Source: Allobosea sp. (GTDB lineage: Bacteria > Pseudomonadota > Alphaproteobacteria > Rhizobiales > Beijerinckiaceae). Taken from it: a stretch of 64,000 nucleotides of DNA. Where the stretch lies: the NCBI RefSeq assembly GCF_017308075.1, contig NZ_JAFKFX010000027.1:124001-188000 (forward strand), in the 5' to 3' direction. Under the pieces are notes generated by a model. The model was not told the origin of the DNA, ran no database searches, and saw nothing but the letters and a program-made list of their open reading frames with translations. Shown in pieces: positions 40,932 through 47,752 of this stretch (position 1 is the stretch's first letter; the number at the start of each line of letters is the position of its first letter). Position numbers and translations under genes: made by a program.

Positions 40932-41675
40932 CTATTTCAGCGCAATGATCAACATCAGGAAGGCGAGCACGATCAGGACCTGCTTCAGGCTCCAATTGAT
41001 CCGCCTGAGCTGCTCGGACACCGGATCCTCCGGCTCCTCTTCGGGATCGGCCTCGGCGGCCGCATCGGCTTGGGCCTGCTGGGCCGGGCTGGCGGTGGCG
41101 GCCCTGCCCCATTCGATCGCTTCGACCCGGCCATGGCCGCTGGCGCTGCGGCCGCTGGCGGCCTCGAGCCCGAGATGGAAGGCGAGCGGGCGGCCGGGCA
41201 ATGCCTCGGGCTCGGCCTCGCGCAGCCATAGATCGGTCGCGGCGCTGAGCGACAAATGCAGGGGCGCCTTCTCGACGAGATCGCGGCCGAGCTCGGCGAA
41301 GAGCGGCTGCGGCAGGAAGAGGTCGGCGCGGTAGTTCTGGTCGAACCCGGCCTCCTGCGCATCGCCGGCAAGGCCGAGCCGCAGCAATGGCGCCTGCGCG
41401 CCTTCGGTCGGAAAGGGCCGGATCGTCAGGGCGATGTCATGGGCCTCGCCAGGATGACCGGCCCGGTGCAGGCTCGCCTCGCGCGGCCGAGCCCGTCCCT
41501 CGATGCGGTTGGCCTCGTGCCGCACACCCTCGCGCCAGACATGGCCGCGCACCAGAGCGAGCCCGTCCGCCTCCAGAGCGAGCGGGCGGCCGACGGCCTG
41601 GATGAAGGCGCCGGCGACGCCGTCGATCGTCATCCGCCCGTCGGCGATGCTGACGCCGCGCACCGCCTGGTTCAT
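40932..41675 (-). CDS. Hypothetical protein with C-terminal membrane anchor
   Basis: This 247-residue protein has a soluble N-terminal part of about 190 residues that looks beta-rich (MTIDGVAGAFIQAVGRPLALEADGLALVRGHVWREG, ALTIRPFPTEGAQAPLLRLGLAG, YRADLFLPQPLFAELGRDLV). An acidic linker (QADAAAEADPEEEPEDP) leads to one hydrophobic helix at the very end (VLIVLAFLMLIIALK). The layout is that of a tail-anchored inner-membrane protein. No family is recognised. ATG 41675 (MNQAVRGV) was chosen; a longer start adds a basic stretch. Confidence 0.65.
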   Translation of the reverse strand: MNQAVRGVSIADGRMTIDGVAGAFIQAVGRPLALEADGLALVRGHVWREGVRHEANRIEGRARPREASLHRAGHPGEAHDIALTIRPFPTEGAQAPLLRLGLAGDAQEAGFDQNYRADLFLPQPLFAELGRDLVEKAPLHLSLSAATDLWLREAEPEALPGRPLAFHLGLEAASGRSASGHGRVEAIEWGRAATASPAQQAQADAAAEADPEEEPEDPVSEQLRRINWSLKQVLIVLAFLMLIIALK

Positions 41676-41796
41676 GCGAGGTCCGAATCGCGAATAGCCA
41701 TGCCGGGACGATAGCAGGTCAGAATGGCGGCGCACCAGAACAGGCGCTGCGATGCGCCATTCAAGGCTCCGCGCGCAGTTTCGGCCGGCTCGACGT

Positions 41797-41817
41797 CCGG
41801 AGAAAATTCTTCTCCGG
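41797..41817. other. Short hairpin upstream of the met promoter
   Basis: CCGGAGAA and TTCTCCGG form a perfect 8 bp stem around AATTC. It lies about 30 bp before the promoter at 41847 and after the start of the divergent gene. It may be a protein-binding site or an upstream element; no T-tract follows. Confidence 0.4.
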
Positions 41818-41846
41818 GAACATGTCTCTTTAAAAGAACGATTGGA

Positions 41847-41875
41847 TTGACACGAAGAACGACACTGCCTAGATT
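41847..41875 (+). promoter_or_regulatory. Sigma-70 type promoter of the methionine-uptake operon
   Basis: TTGACA and TAGATT are separated by exactly 17 bases. The -35 box is perfect and the -10 box keeps the key T-A----T. Transcription should begin near 41882, just before the SAM-II riboswitch. Confidence 0.8.
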
Positions 41876-41898
41876 AGGCCTGTCACCGGCTCAGCCCC

Positions 41899-41957
41899 GT
41901 GGCCGCGGAGATTTGAGCGAGCAGCTTGCGCCGCGTCACCAAACGCTAAAGCGGAGA
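41899..41957 (+). promoter_or_regulatory. SAM-II (SAM-alpha) riboswitch
   Basis: The SAM-II core is readable: P1 CGCGG pairs with CCGCG at 41931-41935. The loop contains AGATTTGAGCG and CAGCTTGC, and the 3' strand has CACCAAACGCTAAAGCGG, with the conserved GCTAAA. The class binds S-adenosylmethionine through a pseudoknot and turns off translation. Here GGAG of the ribosome site of the next ORF sits directly at the 3' end of the pseudoknot, so SAM binding should hide it. The placement ahead of metNIQ fits the known gene set for this class. Confidence 0.85.
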
Positions 41958-41962
41958 GCAAC

Positions 41963-42031
41963 ATGACCGAGCATTTCCTTCCTCCGATCGAACCGACCCT
42001 TCGTTCGATGATGTTCTGTTGTCGGCGCTGA
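41963..42031 (+). CDS. 22-codon leader ORF after the SAM-II riboswitch
   Basis: The ATG at 41963 follows a GGAGAG site seven bases away, at the end of the riboswitch. The frame ends in TGA at 42029-42031 after 22 codons. It starts MTEHFLPPIEPT and ends in SMMFCCRR, with two adjacent Met and two adjacent Cys codons. It is the first start codon controlled by the riboswitch. It could be a leader peptide coupling translation to the next genes, or a small functional peptide; neither is shown. Confidence 0.55.
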   Translation: MTEHFLPPIEPTLRSMMFCCRR

Positions 42032-42116
42032 GCCAGCGCTGAGACCGCCCGTGCGGCGGATTTTCTTCCGAACAGATTCATCATTCGAGACGCCGCATCG
42101 CGGCGGAGGTCACGTC

Positions 42117-42389
42117 ATGTCGCAGTTCACTTCCCTTGCATCCGATCAGACCGTCGTCGCCCAGCCGACGCTCGCCCAGTCCACACTCGCCTATGTCATC
42201 GAGGTCGGCGAGACCCAGGCCGGGCTGGTGGCGCGCCGCGCCGGCGAGCGCTTCTTCACCTTCATCTCGGCGGCTTCGGCCTTCGACCGGCTCGAGGGCG
42301 AGCGCTTCGCGACGCCAGGCGCGGCCGAACGCGCCGCCCGTTTGCTCGTCGCGCCGCGCCGTCAGGGCCAGACGCGGCTGGCGGCCTGA
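42117..42389 (+). CDS. Small protein of unknown function in the met operon
   Basis: This 90-residue soluble protein is preceded by GGCGGAGG nine bases before ATG 42117. It contains TLAYVIEVGETQAGLVARRAGERFFTFISAASAFDRLEGERF, which reads like a compact beta-alpha domain, and a basic tail. Codon use has the strong G/C third positions of the neighbours, so it is likely a real gene. It lies downstream of the SAM-II riboswitch and 198 bp before metN. The function is unknown. Confidence 0.65.
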   Translation: MSQFTSLASDQTVVAQPTLAQSTLAYVIEVGETQAGLVARRAGERFFTFISAASAFDRLEGERFATPGAAERAARLLVAPRRQGQTRLAA

Positions 42390-42397
42390 GGCGAGTG

Positions 42398-42583
42398 ATG
42401 TCCGGGCTCGAAACCCTGCGCCGGCGCCTCGCGCTCTGGCTCGGCGAGGCTCTGCCCGCCGCGCCACGCCGGCTCGACCAACCCTCCTTTTCGGTCGACG
42501 ACGAGGCGCAGCGCCGATCGGTCCGGCAGGTGACGCTCGAGCAGATCAGCATCACCCACTGGTCCTGCCACACGCTATACTGA
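42398..42583 (+). CDS. Very small protein just before metN
   Basis: A 61-residue frame (MSGLETLRRRLALWLGEALP..., ending ISITHWSCHTLY) occupies the gap between the 90-residue gene and metN. It starts 8 bp after the former and stops 4 bp before the latter. Third codon positions are almost all G or C, as expected for a translated gene here. No domain is recognised. Its tight fit in the operon suggests co-translation with metN. A GTG at 42395 is an alternative start. Confidence 0.55.
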   Translation: MSGLETLRRRLALWLGEALPAAPRRLDQPSFSVDDEAQRRSVRQVTLEQISITHWSCHTLY

Positions 42584-42587
42584 GGTC

Positions 42588-43697
42588 ATGATGAACGCCC
42601 CCCTGAAACCCGACGCCTTCCGCGTCGCGGCCGAGATCGCGCCATTGGCCGAGCCGGTCATCCGCTTCGAGCGGGTCGGCAAGGTCTTCGCCGGCCGGCG
42701 CGGCCAGAAGCCGGTCACGGCGCTGGAAGGCATCGACCTCGATGTGCCGCGCGGCGCGATCGTCGGCGTGATCGGCCGCTCCGGCGCCGGCAAGTCGACT
42801 CTGATCCGCCTGGTCAACGGGCTGGAGCGCGCCAGCTCCGGCCGCATCCTGATCGAGGGCGACGATGTCACCGATCTGACCGAGGCCGGCTGGCGGACGC
42901 GCCGCCGCTCGACCGGCATGATCTTCCAGCATTTCAACCTGCTCTCCTCGCGCACGGTGTTCGACAATGTCGCGCTGCCGCTCGAGATCGACGGCACGCC
43001 GAAGAGCGAGATCGCTGCGCGGGTCGAGAAACTGCTCGACCTCGTCGGTCTCGCCGACAAGCGCGAGCGCTATCCGGCCGAGCTCTCGGGCGGGCAGAAG
43101 CAGCGTGTCGGTATCGCAAGGGCGCTGGCGACCGACCCGAAGGTCCTGCTCTGCGACGAGGCGACCTCGGCACTCGACCCCGAGACGACGCAGTCGATCC
43201 TGGCGCTGCTCAAGCAGGTCAACCGCGAGCTCGGCGTCACCATCCTTCTGATCACCCACGAGATCCCGGTGATCAAGGAGATCTGCGACCGCGTCGCGGT
43301 GATCGAGGGCGGGCGCATCGTCGAGGAAGGCGAGACCTTCGAGGTCTTTACCCGGCCGCAGCACCCGACGACCGCCCGCTTCGTCGAAACGGTGACCGGC
43401 GTCGAATTGCCGGCCCATCTTGCCGGGCGGCTGCGCGAGACGCCGCTGGCCGGCGGCAGCGCCGTGCTGCGCGTCACCTTCTCCGGCGCCAACGCCACCG
43501 CGCCGGTGATCAGCCGGCTCGGCTCCACGATCGGCATCGACGTCAACATCCTGGCGGGGCGAATCGACGCCATCGCCGGCAAACCCTTCGGCAGCCTGCT
43601 CGTCTCGGTTCCCTCCGAAGAACCCGGCCTCGGTGCCGTGCTCGGCGCGCTGAAGGGCCTCGAACTCAAGGCAGAGGTTATCGGTCATGTCGCCTGA
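42588..43697 (+). CDS. metN: D-/L-methionine ABC transporter ATPase
   Basis: MetN powers methionine import with MetI and MetQ at the inner membrane. The 369-residue protein has Walker A VIGRSGAGKSTLIRL, signature LSGGQKQRVGIARAL, Walker B VLLCDEATSALD and the switch histidine in LLITHEIP. The C-terminal NIL domain (residues about 290-369, LRVTFSGANATAPVISRLGSTIGIDVNILAGRID) is the regulatory methionine-binding domain responsible for trans-inhibition. It overlaps metI by 11 bases. Expression should be repressed by SAM via the upstream riboswitch. Confidence 0.95.
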   Translation: MMNAPLKPDAFRVAAEIAPLAEPVIRFERVGKVFAGRRGQKPVTALEGIDLDVPRGAIVGVIGRSGAGKSTLIRLVNGLERASSGRILIEGDDVTDLTEAGWRTRRRSTGMIFQHFNLLSSRTVFDNVALPLEIDGTPKSEIAARVEKLLDLVGLADKRERYPAELSGGQKQRVGIARALATDPKVLLCDEATSALDPETTQSILALLKQVNRELGVTILLITHEIPVIKEICDRVAVIEGGRIVEEGETFEVFTRPQHPTTARFVETVTGVELPAHLAGRLRETPLAGGSAVLRVTFSGANATAPVISRLGSTIGIDVNILAGRIDAIAGKPFGSLLVSVPSEEPGLGAVLGALKGLELKAEVIGHVA

Positions 43698-44352
43698 ACT
43701 CATCCGCCTGATCATCCAGGCCACCGGCGACACGCTGCTGATGGTCGCGATCGCCGCCGGGCTCGGCACCTTGCTCGGCCTGCCGCTCGGCGTCTTCCTG
43801 GCGACGAGCAAGCGTGGCGAGCTTTTCGCCGCCCCGGCCGTCAACGCCATCCTCGGCACGCTGGTCAACGCCACGCGCTCGACGCCCTTCATCATTCTCG
43901 TCGTCGCGATCATCCCGTTCACAAGGCTGATCGCCGGCACCTCGATCGGCACCACGGCGGCGACCGTGCCGCTGACGGTCGCGGCGACGCCGTTCATCGC
44001 CCGCCTCATCGAGGGCGCGATCCGCGAGGTCGACCAGGGCTTGGTCGAGGCTGCCCGCTCGATGGGCGCGACGCCGGTGCAGATCGTGTGCAAGGTCCTC
44101 GTCCCCGAGGCGCTGCCGGCGATCACGCTCGGCCTGACGCTCGCTTTGGTCAGCCTGATCGGCTTCTCGGCCATGGTCGGCGCCGTCGGCGGTGGTGGCC
44201 TCGGCGATCTCGGCATCCGCTATGGCTATCAGCGCTTCATGCCGGAAGTGATGGCAGCCGTCGTCGCCGTCCTGATCGTCCTCGTCCAGGCCGTGCAGAG
44301 CCTCGGCGACCGCCTCGCCCGCCATCTCAACAAACGCCTGCGCCACGCCTGA
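43687..44352 (+). CDS. metI: Methionine ABC transporter permease
   Basis: This 221-residue inner-membrane subunit has five helices. The N-terminus LIRLIIQATGDTLLMVAIAAGLGTLLGLPLGVFL matches MetI, and EAARSMGATPVQIVCKVLVPEALP is the EAA coupling loop that contacts MetN. GFSAMVGAVGGGGLGDLGIRYGYQRF is characteristic of the family. It overlaps the end of metN by 11 bases and is followed 37 bp later by the first metQ. Confidence 0.95.
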   Translation: MSPELIRLIIQATGDTLLMVAIAAGLGTLLGLPLGVFLATSKRGELFAAPAVNAILGTLVNATRSTPFIILVVAIIPFTRLIAGTSIGTTAATVPLTVAATPFIARLIEGAIREVDQGLVEAARSMGATPVQIVCKVLVPEALPAITLGLTLALVSLIGFSAMVGAVGGGGLGDLGIRYGYQRFMPEVMAAVVAVLIVLVQAVQSLGDRLARHLNKRLRHA

Positions 44353-44389
44353 GCGCCACGCGAACCTTCTTCTTCAGCCGGAGCCTACC

Positions 44390-45190
44390 ATGTCGACCTT
44401 GCTTTCCCGGCGCAGCCTGCTGGCTGCCGCCGCCGCCCTCTCCTTGCCCGCTTCGGGCGCCCTCGCCCAGCAGAACCAGGTGATCCGCATCGGCGTCACC
44501 CCCGGCCCGCATGCCGAGATCGTCGAGCAGATCAAGCCGATCATCGCCAAGAAGGGCTATGAGCTCAAAATCTTCGAGTTCTCGGATTTCGTCATCCCGA
44601 ACCAGGCGCTCGACACCGGCGACCTCGAAGCCAATGCCTTCCAGCACCAGCCCTATCTCGACAACCAGGTGAAGGATCGCGGCTTCAAGATCGCGAGCGT
44701 CGCGACCACCGTCAATTTCCCGATGGGGATCTACTCGGCGAAGTACAAGAGCTGGGCCGAGGTGCCGGACGGCGCCACCGTCTCGATCCAGAACGACCCG
44801 ACCAATGGCGGCCGCGCCCTGCTGCTGCTGCAGGACAAGGGCGTGATCAAGCTGAAGGACGGCACCGGCTTCAAGCCGACCGTGCTCGACATCACCGACA
44901 ACCCGAAGAAGCTGAAGATCGTCGAGATCGAAGCCGGGCAGACGGTGCGCTCGCTCGCCGACGTCGCTGCCGCGGCGATCAATACGAGCTATGCTGTCGA
45001 CGCCAAGCTCGACCCGAACTCGGCGATCCTGCGCGAGGCGCCCAAGGGCCCCTACACCAACCTGATCGCGGTGCGCAGCGTCGACAAGGACAAGCCCTGG
45101 GTGCAGGCGCTGGTCGACAGCTACCGCTCGCCCGAGATCAAGGCCTTCGTCGCCGAGCGCTTCAAGGGCTCGATCCTACCTACCTGGTGA
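44390..45190 (+). CDS. metQ: Methionine ABC transporter substrate-binding protein, first copy
   Basis: This 266-residue NlpA/MetQ-family protein has a signal sequence containing twin arginines (SRRSLLAAAAALSLP) and no lipobox cysteine, so it is probably soluble in the periplasm. The binding domain has IRIGVTPGPHAEIVEQI, SDFVIPNQALDTGDLEANAFQHQPYLDNQ and SIQNDPTNGGRALLLLQ, which line the methionine site. It is closely similar to the next gene, differing mostly at surface positions. Both copies belong to the operon behind the SAM-II riboswitch. Confidence 0.93.
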   Translation: MSTLLSRRSLLAAAAALSLPASGALAQQNQVIRIGVTPGPHAEIVEQIKPIIAKKGYELKIFEFSDFVIPNQALDTGDLEANAFQHQPYLDNQVKDRGFKIASVATTVNFPMGIYSAKYKSWAEVPDGATVSIQNDPTNGGRALLLLQDKGVIKLKDGTGFKPTVLDITDNPKKLKIVEIEAGQTVRSLADVAAAAINTSYAVDAKLDPNSAILREAPKGPYTNLIAVRSVDKDKPWVQALVDSYRSPEIKAFVAERFKGSILPTW

Positions 45191-45232
45191 AGCCGTCGCC
45201 TCCCGCAATCCTAGAAGAACGGAGTCCGTTCC

Positions 45233-46021
45233 ATGACCACCCGCAGGACCATACTCGCCGCCGCTTTCGCAGTCGCCGTCGCCGGCCCGGCGCTCGCCCA
45301 GCAGAACCAGGTGCTCCGCATCGGCGTCTCGCCCGGCCCGCATGCCGAGATCCTCGAGAAGGTGAAGCCGCTCGCCGCCCAGAAGGGGCTCGACATCAAG
45401 ATCATCGAGTTCTCCGACTATGTCGTGCCGAACCAGGCGCTCGACGCCGGCGAGCTCGAGGCCAACTCCTTCCAGCACCAGCCCTATCTCGACAACCAGG
45501 TGAAGGACCGGAATTTCAAGCTGACCAGCGTCGGCCTGACCGTGAACTTCCCGCTCGGCATCTACTCGTCGAAGTACAAGAGCTGGGCCGAAATTCCGGA
45601 CGGGGCCACGGTCGCGATCCAGAACGATCCGACCAATGGCGGGCGCGCCCTGCTGCTGCTGCAGGACAAGGGCGTGATCAAGCTCAAGGACGGCACCGGC
45701 TTCAAGCCGACGGTCGCCGACATCACCTCGAACCCGAAGAAGCTGAAGATCATCGAGATCGAGGCCGCCCAGACGCCGCGCTCGCTGGCCGACGTCGCCG
45801 CCGCCGCGATCAACACCAACTATGCCGTCGACGCCAAGATCGATCCGACCTCCGCGATCCTGCGCGAGGACGCCAAGGGTCCCTATGTCAACGTCATCGC
45901 GGTGCGCACCGCCGACAAGGACAAGCCCTGGGTCAAGACGCTGCTTGAGACCTATCACACGCCCGAGGTGAAGGCCTTCGTCGCCGAGCGCTTCAAGGGC
46001 CAGGTCTTGGCCGGCTGGTAA
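45233..46021 (+). CDS. metQ: Methionine ABC transporter substrate-binding protein, second copy
   Basis: A second NlpA/MetQ-family protein, 262 residues, starts 42 bp after the first. The signal sequence is again of twin-arginine type (TTRRTILAAAFAVAVAGPALA), with no lipobox. VLRIGVSPGPHAEILEKV, EFSDYVVPNQALDAGELEANSFQHQPYLD and AIQNDPTNGGRALLLLQD parallel the first copy closely. This is a recent-looking tandem duplication; one copy may favour another substrate such as D-methionine or a methionine derivative. It is the last gene before a strong terminator. Confidence 0.93.
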   Translation: MTTRRTILAAAFAVAVAGPALAQQNQVLRIGVSPGPHAEILEKVKPLAAQKGLDIKIIEFSDYVVPNQALDAGELEANSFQHQPYLDNQVKDRNFKLTSVGLTVNFPLGIYSSKYKSWAEIPDGATVAIQNDPTNGGRALLLLQDKGVIKLKDGTGFKPTVADITSNPKKLKIIEIEAAQTPRSLADVAAAAINTNYAVDAKIDPTSAILREDAKGPYVNVIAVRTADKDKPWVKTLLETYHTPEVKAFVAERFKGQVLAGW

Positions 46022-46059
46022 GCTTCCTCCCACCTGGCATCGTCACTGCCGGGCACCTG

Positions 46060-46088
46060 CCCCGGAAGCGCAAGCTTCCGGGGTTTTT
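46060..46088 (+). terminator. Intrinsic terminator of the met operon
   Basis: A perfect 10 bp stem CCCCGGAAGC/GCTTCCGGGG with a GCAA tetraloop is followed by TTTTT. It closes the metNIQ transcript 39 bp after the last stop codon. Confidence 0.93.
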
Positions 46089-46124
46089 CGTTTGCGGGCC
46101 AGATCGGATGCAACGCTGCCATTT

Positions 46125-46218
46125 CGTCATGCTCGCCCTTGTGGCGAGCATCCACATCTTGAACTCAGGTCTCGACCAGCAAAGACGTGGATGGTCGGGT
46201 CAAGCCCGACCATGACGG
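46125..46218. repeat. Inverted pair of REP-like palindromes
   Basis: CGTCATGCTCGCCCTTGTGG... (46125-46160) faces AAGACGTGGATGGTCGGGTC... (46182-46218). One half has a GCTCGCC/GGCGAGC stem, the other GGTCGGG/CCCGACC, both with the family's head and tail. The pair lies between two convergent operons. Confidence 0.85.
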
Positions 46219-46277
46219 GAAGCGTGGTGTGCATGTTTCCAAGGCGCTGCCGCTCAGCGCCCCGGACTGACGAAGCC

Positions 46278-46994
46278 TCACACCGACAGATACTGCGAGC
46301 GCACCGCGTCGTTGGCCTTGAGCTCGGCCATGGTGCCGGTAAAGCGGATCAGGCCCTTCTCGATGATCGTGGCGCGGTCGGCGACCGAGCCGGCGAAATG
46401 CAGGTTCTGCTCGGAGATCAGCACCGAGAGCCCCTCGCTCTTCAGCGCCAGGATGGTCTTGGCCATGTCCTCGACGATGACCGGGGCGAGCCCTTCCGAG
46501 GGCTCGTCGAGCAGGACGAGGCTGGGATTGCCCATCAGGGTGCGGGCGATGGTCAGCATCTGCTGCTCGCCGCCCGACATCGCCCCGCCCGGCCGGTCAC
46601 GCATGCGGCCGAGATTGGGGAAGAGCTCGAACAGGCGCTCCGGCGTCCAATAGGGCACGTTATCGCGGCGCGGCCGGCGCCCGACGGCTAGGTTCTCCAT
46701 GACGCTGAGCTCGGAGAAGACCCGCCGGTCCTCGGGGACATAGCCGAGGCCGAGCCTTGCGATCTCGAAGGGCTCGCGCCCGGCGATCGGCTGCCCGTCG
46801 AAGACGACGCGGCCCGATTGCGGCGCAACGAGCCCCATCACCGCCTTCATCGTCGTCGACTTGCCGGCGCCATTGCGGCCCATCAGCGCCAGTACCTCGC
46901 CGCGGTCCATCGAGAAGCCGACGCCCTGCAGGATATGGGCGCGGCCGTAATAGGCGTTCAGCCCTTCGATCTCGAGCATGGTGGCGCTCATCAA
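46278..46994 (-). CDS. Liv-type ABC transporter ATPase (LivF-like)
   Basis: This is a 238-residue ATPase of the branched-chain-type uptake family. Walker A is LMGRNGAGKSTTMKAVMGL, signature MSGGEQQMLTIARTLM, Walker B LVLLDEPSEGLAP. GLGYVPEDRRVFSELSVMENL is a LivF hallmark. The stop of the LivG-like gene overlaps its ATG by four bases. It is the last gene of the livK-permease-livG-livF run whose first genes lie next to phnX, so the substrate is probably a phosphonate or related amine rather than leucine. Confidence 0.9.
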   Translation of the reverse strand: MMSATMLEIEGLNAYYGRAHILQGVGFSMDRGEVLALMGRNGAGKSTTMKAVMGLVAPQSGRVVFDGQPIAGREPFEIARLGLGYVPEDRRVFSELSVMENLAVGRRPRRDNVPYWTPERLFELFPNLGRMRDRPGGAMSGGEQQMLTIARTLMGNPSLVLLDEPSEGLAPVIVEDMAKTILALKSEGLSVLISEQNLHFAGSVADRATIIEKGLIRFTGTMAELKANDAVRSQYLSV

Positions 46995-47752
46995 TGGCCT
47001 CCCGAAGTCGCGCCGGAGCCAAGATAGACGGCGCGTACCGCCGGGTCGTTGCGGACCTCCTCGGCCTTGCCCTGCGCGATCAACCGGCCGCGGTCGAGCA
47101 CCAGCACGGCATCGGAATGGGCGAAGACGACGTCCATGTCGTGCTCGGTGAAGAGCACGGCGATGCCGCGCTGCCGGGCGATTTCGGCGGTCAGCGCCAT
47201 CAGGGCGATGCGCTCGCGTGGCGCCATCCCGGCCGTCGGCTCGTCCATCAGGAGAAGTTTTGGCTGGTTGGCGATGGCGACGGCGAGCTCGACGCGCTTC
47301 AGATCGCCATAGGCGAGTACGCCGCAGGCGCGCTCGGCCTGATCGAGCATGCCGACTTGGCTGAGCAGCGCATCGGCTTCGGTGACATGGCGATCCTTGG
47401 CCCGGCCGAACAGTTTCCAGATCTCGCCGGCATGCGAGATCAGCGCCATCTGGACGTTCTCGCGCACGCTCATCGAAGCGAAGGTGGCGGTGATCTGGAA
47501 GGTGCGGCCGACGCCGAGCCGCCAGACCTCGCGCGGCTTCAGCCCGCTGATGCGGCGGCCGGCGAGGATGACCTCGCCGCGATCGGAAAGCAGCTGGCCG
47601 TTCAGCATGTTGAAGCAGGTGGTCTTGCCGGCGCCGTTCGGGCCGATCAGAGCGAGCAGCTTGCCGGCCTCGACCTCAAAGCTGACATCGTCGACGGCGC
47701 GGACGCCGCCGAAGGACTTGCCGAGATTGCGGACTTCGAGGACCGGGGTCAT
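46991..47752 (-). CDS. Liv-type ABC transporter ATPase (LivG-like)
   Basis: This 253-residue ATPase has Walker A LIGPNGAGKTTCFNMLNGQL, LGVGRTFQITATFASMSVRENVQ (the typical LivG Q-loop region) and ACGVLAYGDLKRVELAVAIA in place of the LSxGxQ signature. Walker B is LLLMDEPTAGMAP, and EHDMDVVF follows. The ATG at 47752 overlaps the permease stop (ATGA). The ABC signature reads LAYGDLKR, as is common in LivG-type proteins. It works with the LivF-like subunit to drive the fused permease. Confidence 0.92.
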   Translation of the reverse strand: MTPVLEVRNLGKSFGGVRAVDDVSFEVEAGKLLALIGPNGAGKTTCFNMLNGQLLSDRGEVILAGRRISGLKPREVWRLGVGRTFQITATFASMSVRENVQMALISHAGEIWKLFGRAKDRHVTEADALLSQVGMLDQAERACGVLAYGDLKRVELAVAIANQPKLLLMDEPTAGMAPRERIALMALTAEIARQRGIAVLFTEHDMDVVFAHSDAVLVLDRGRLIAQGKAEEVRNDPAVRAVYLGSGATSGGH

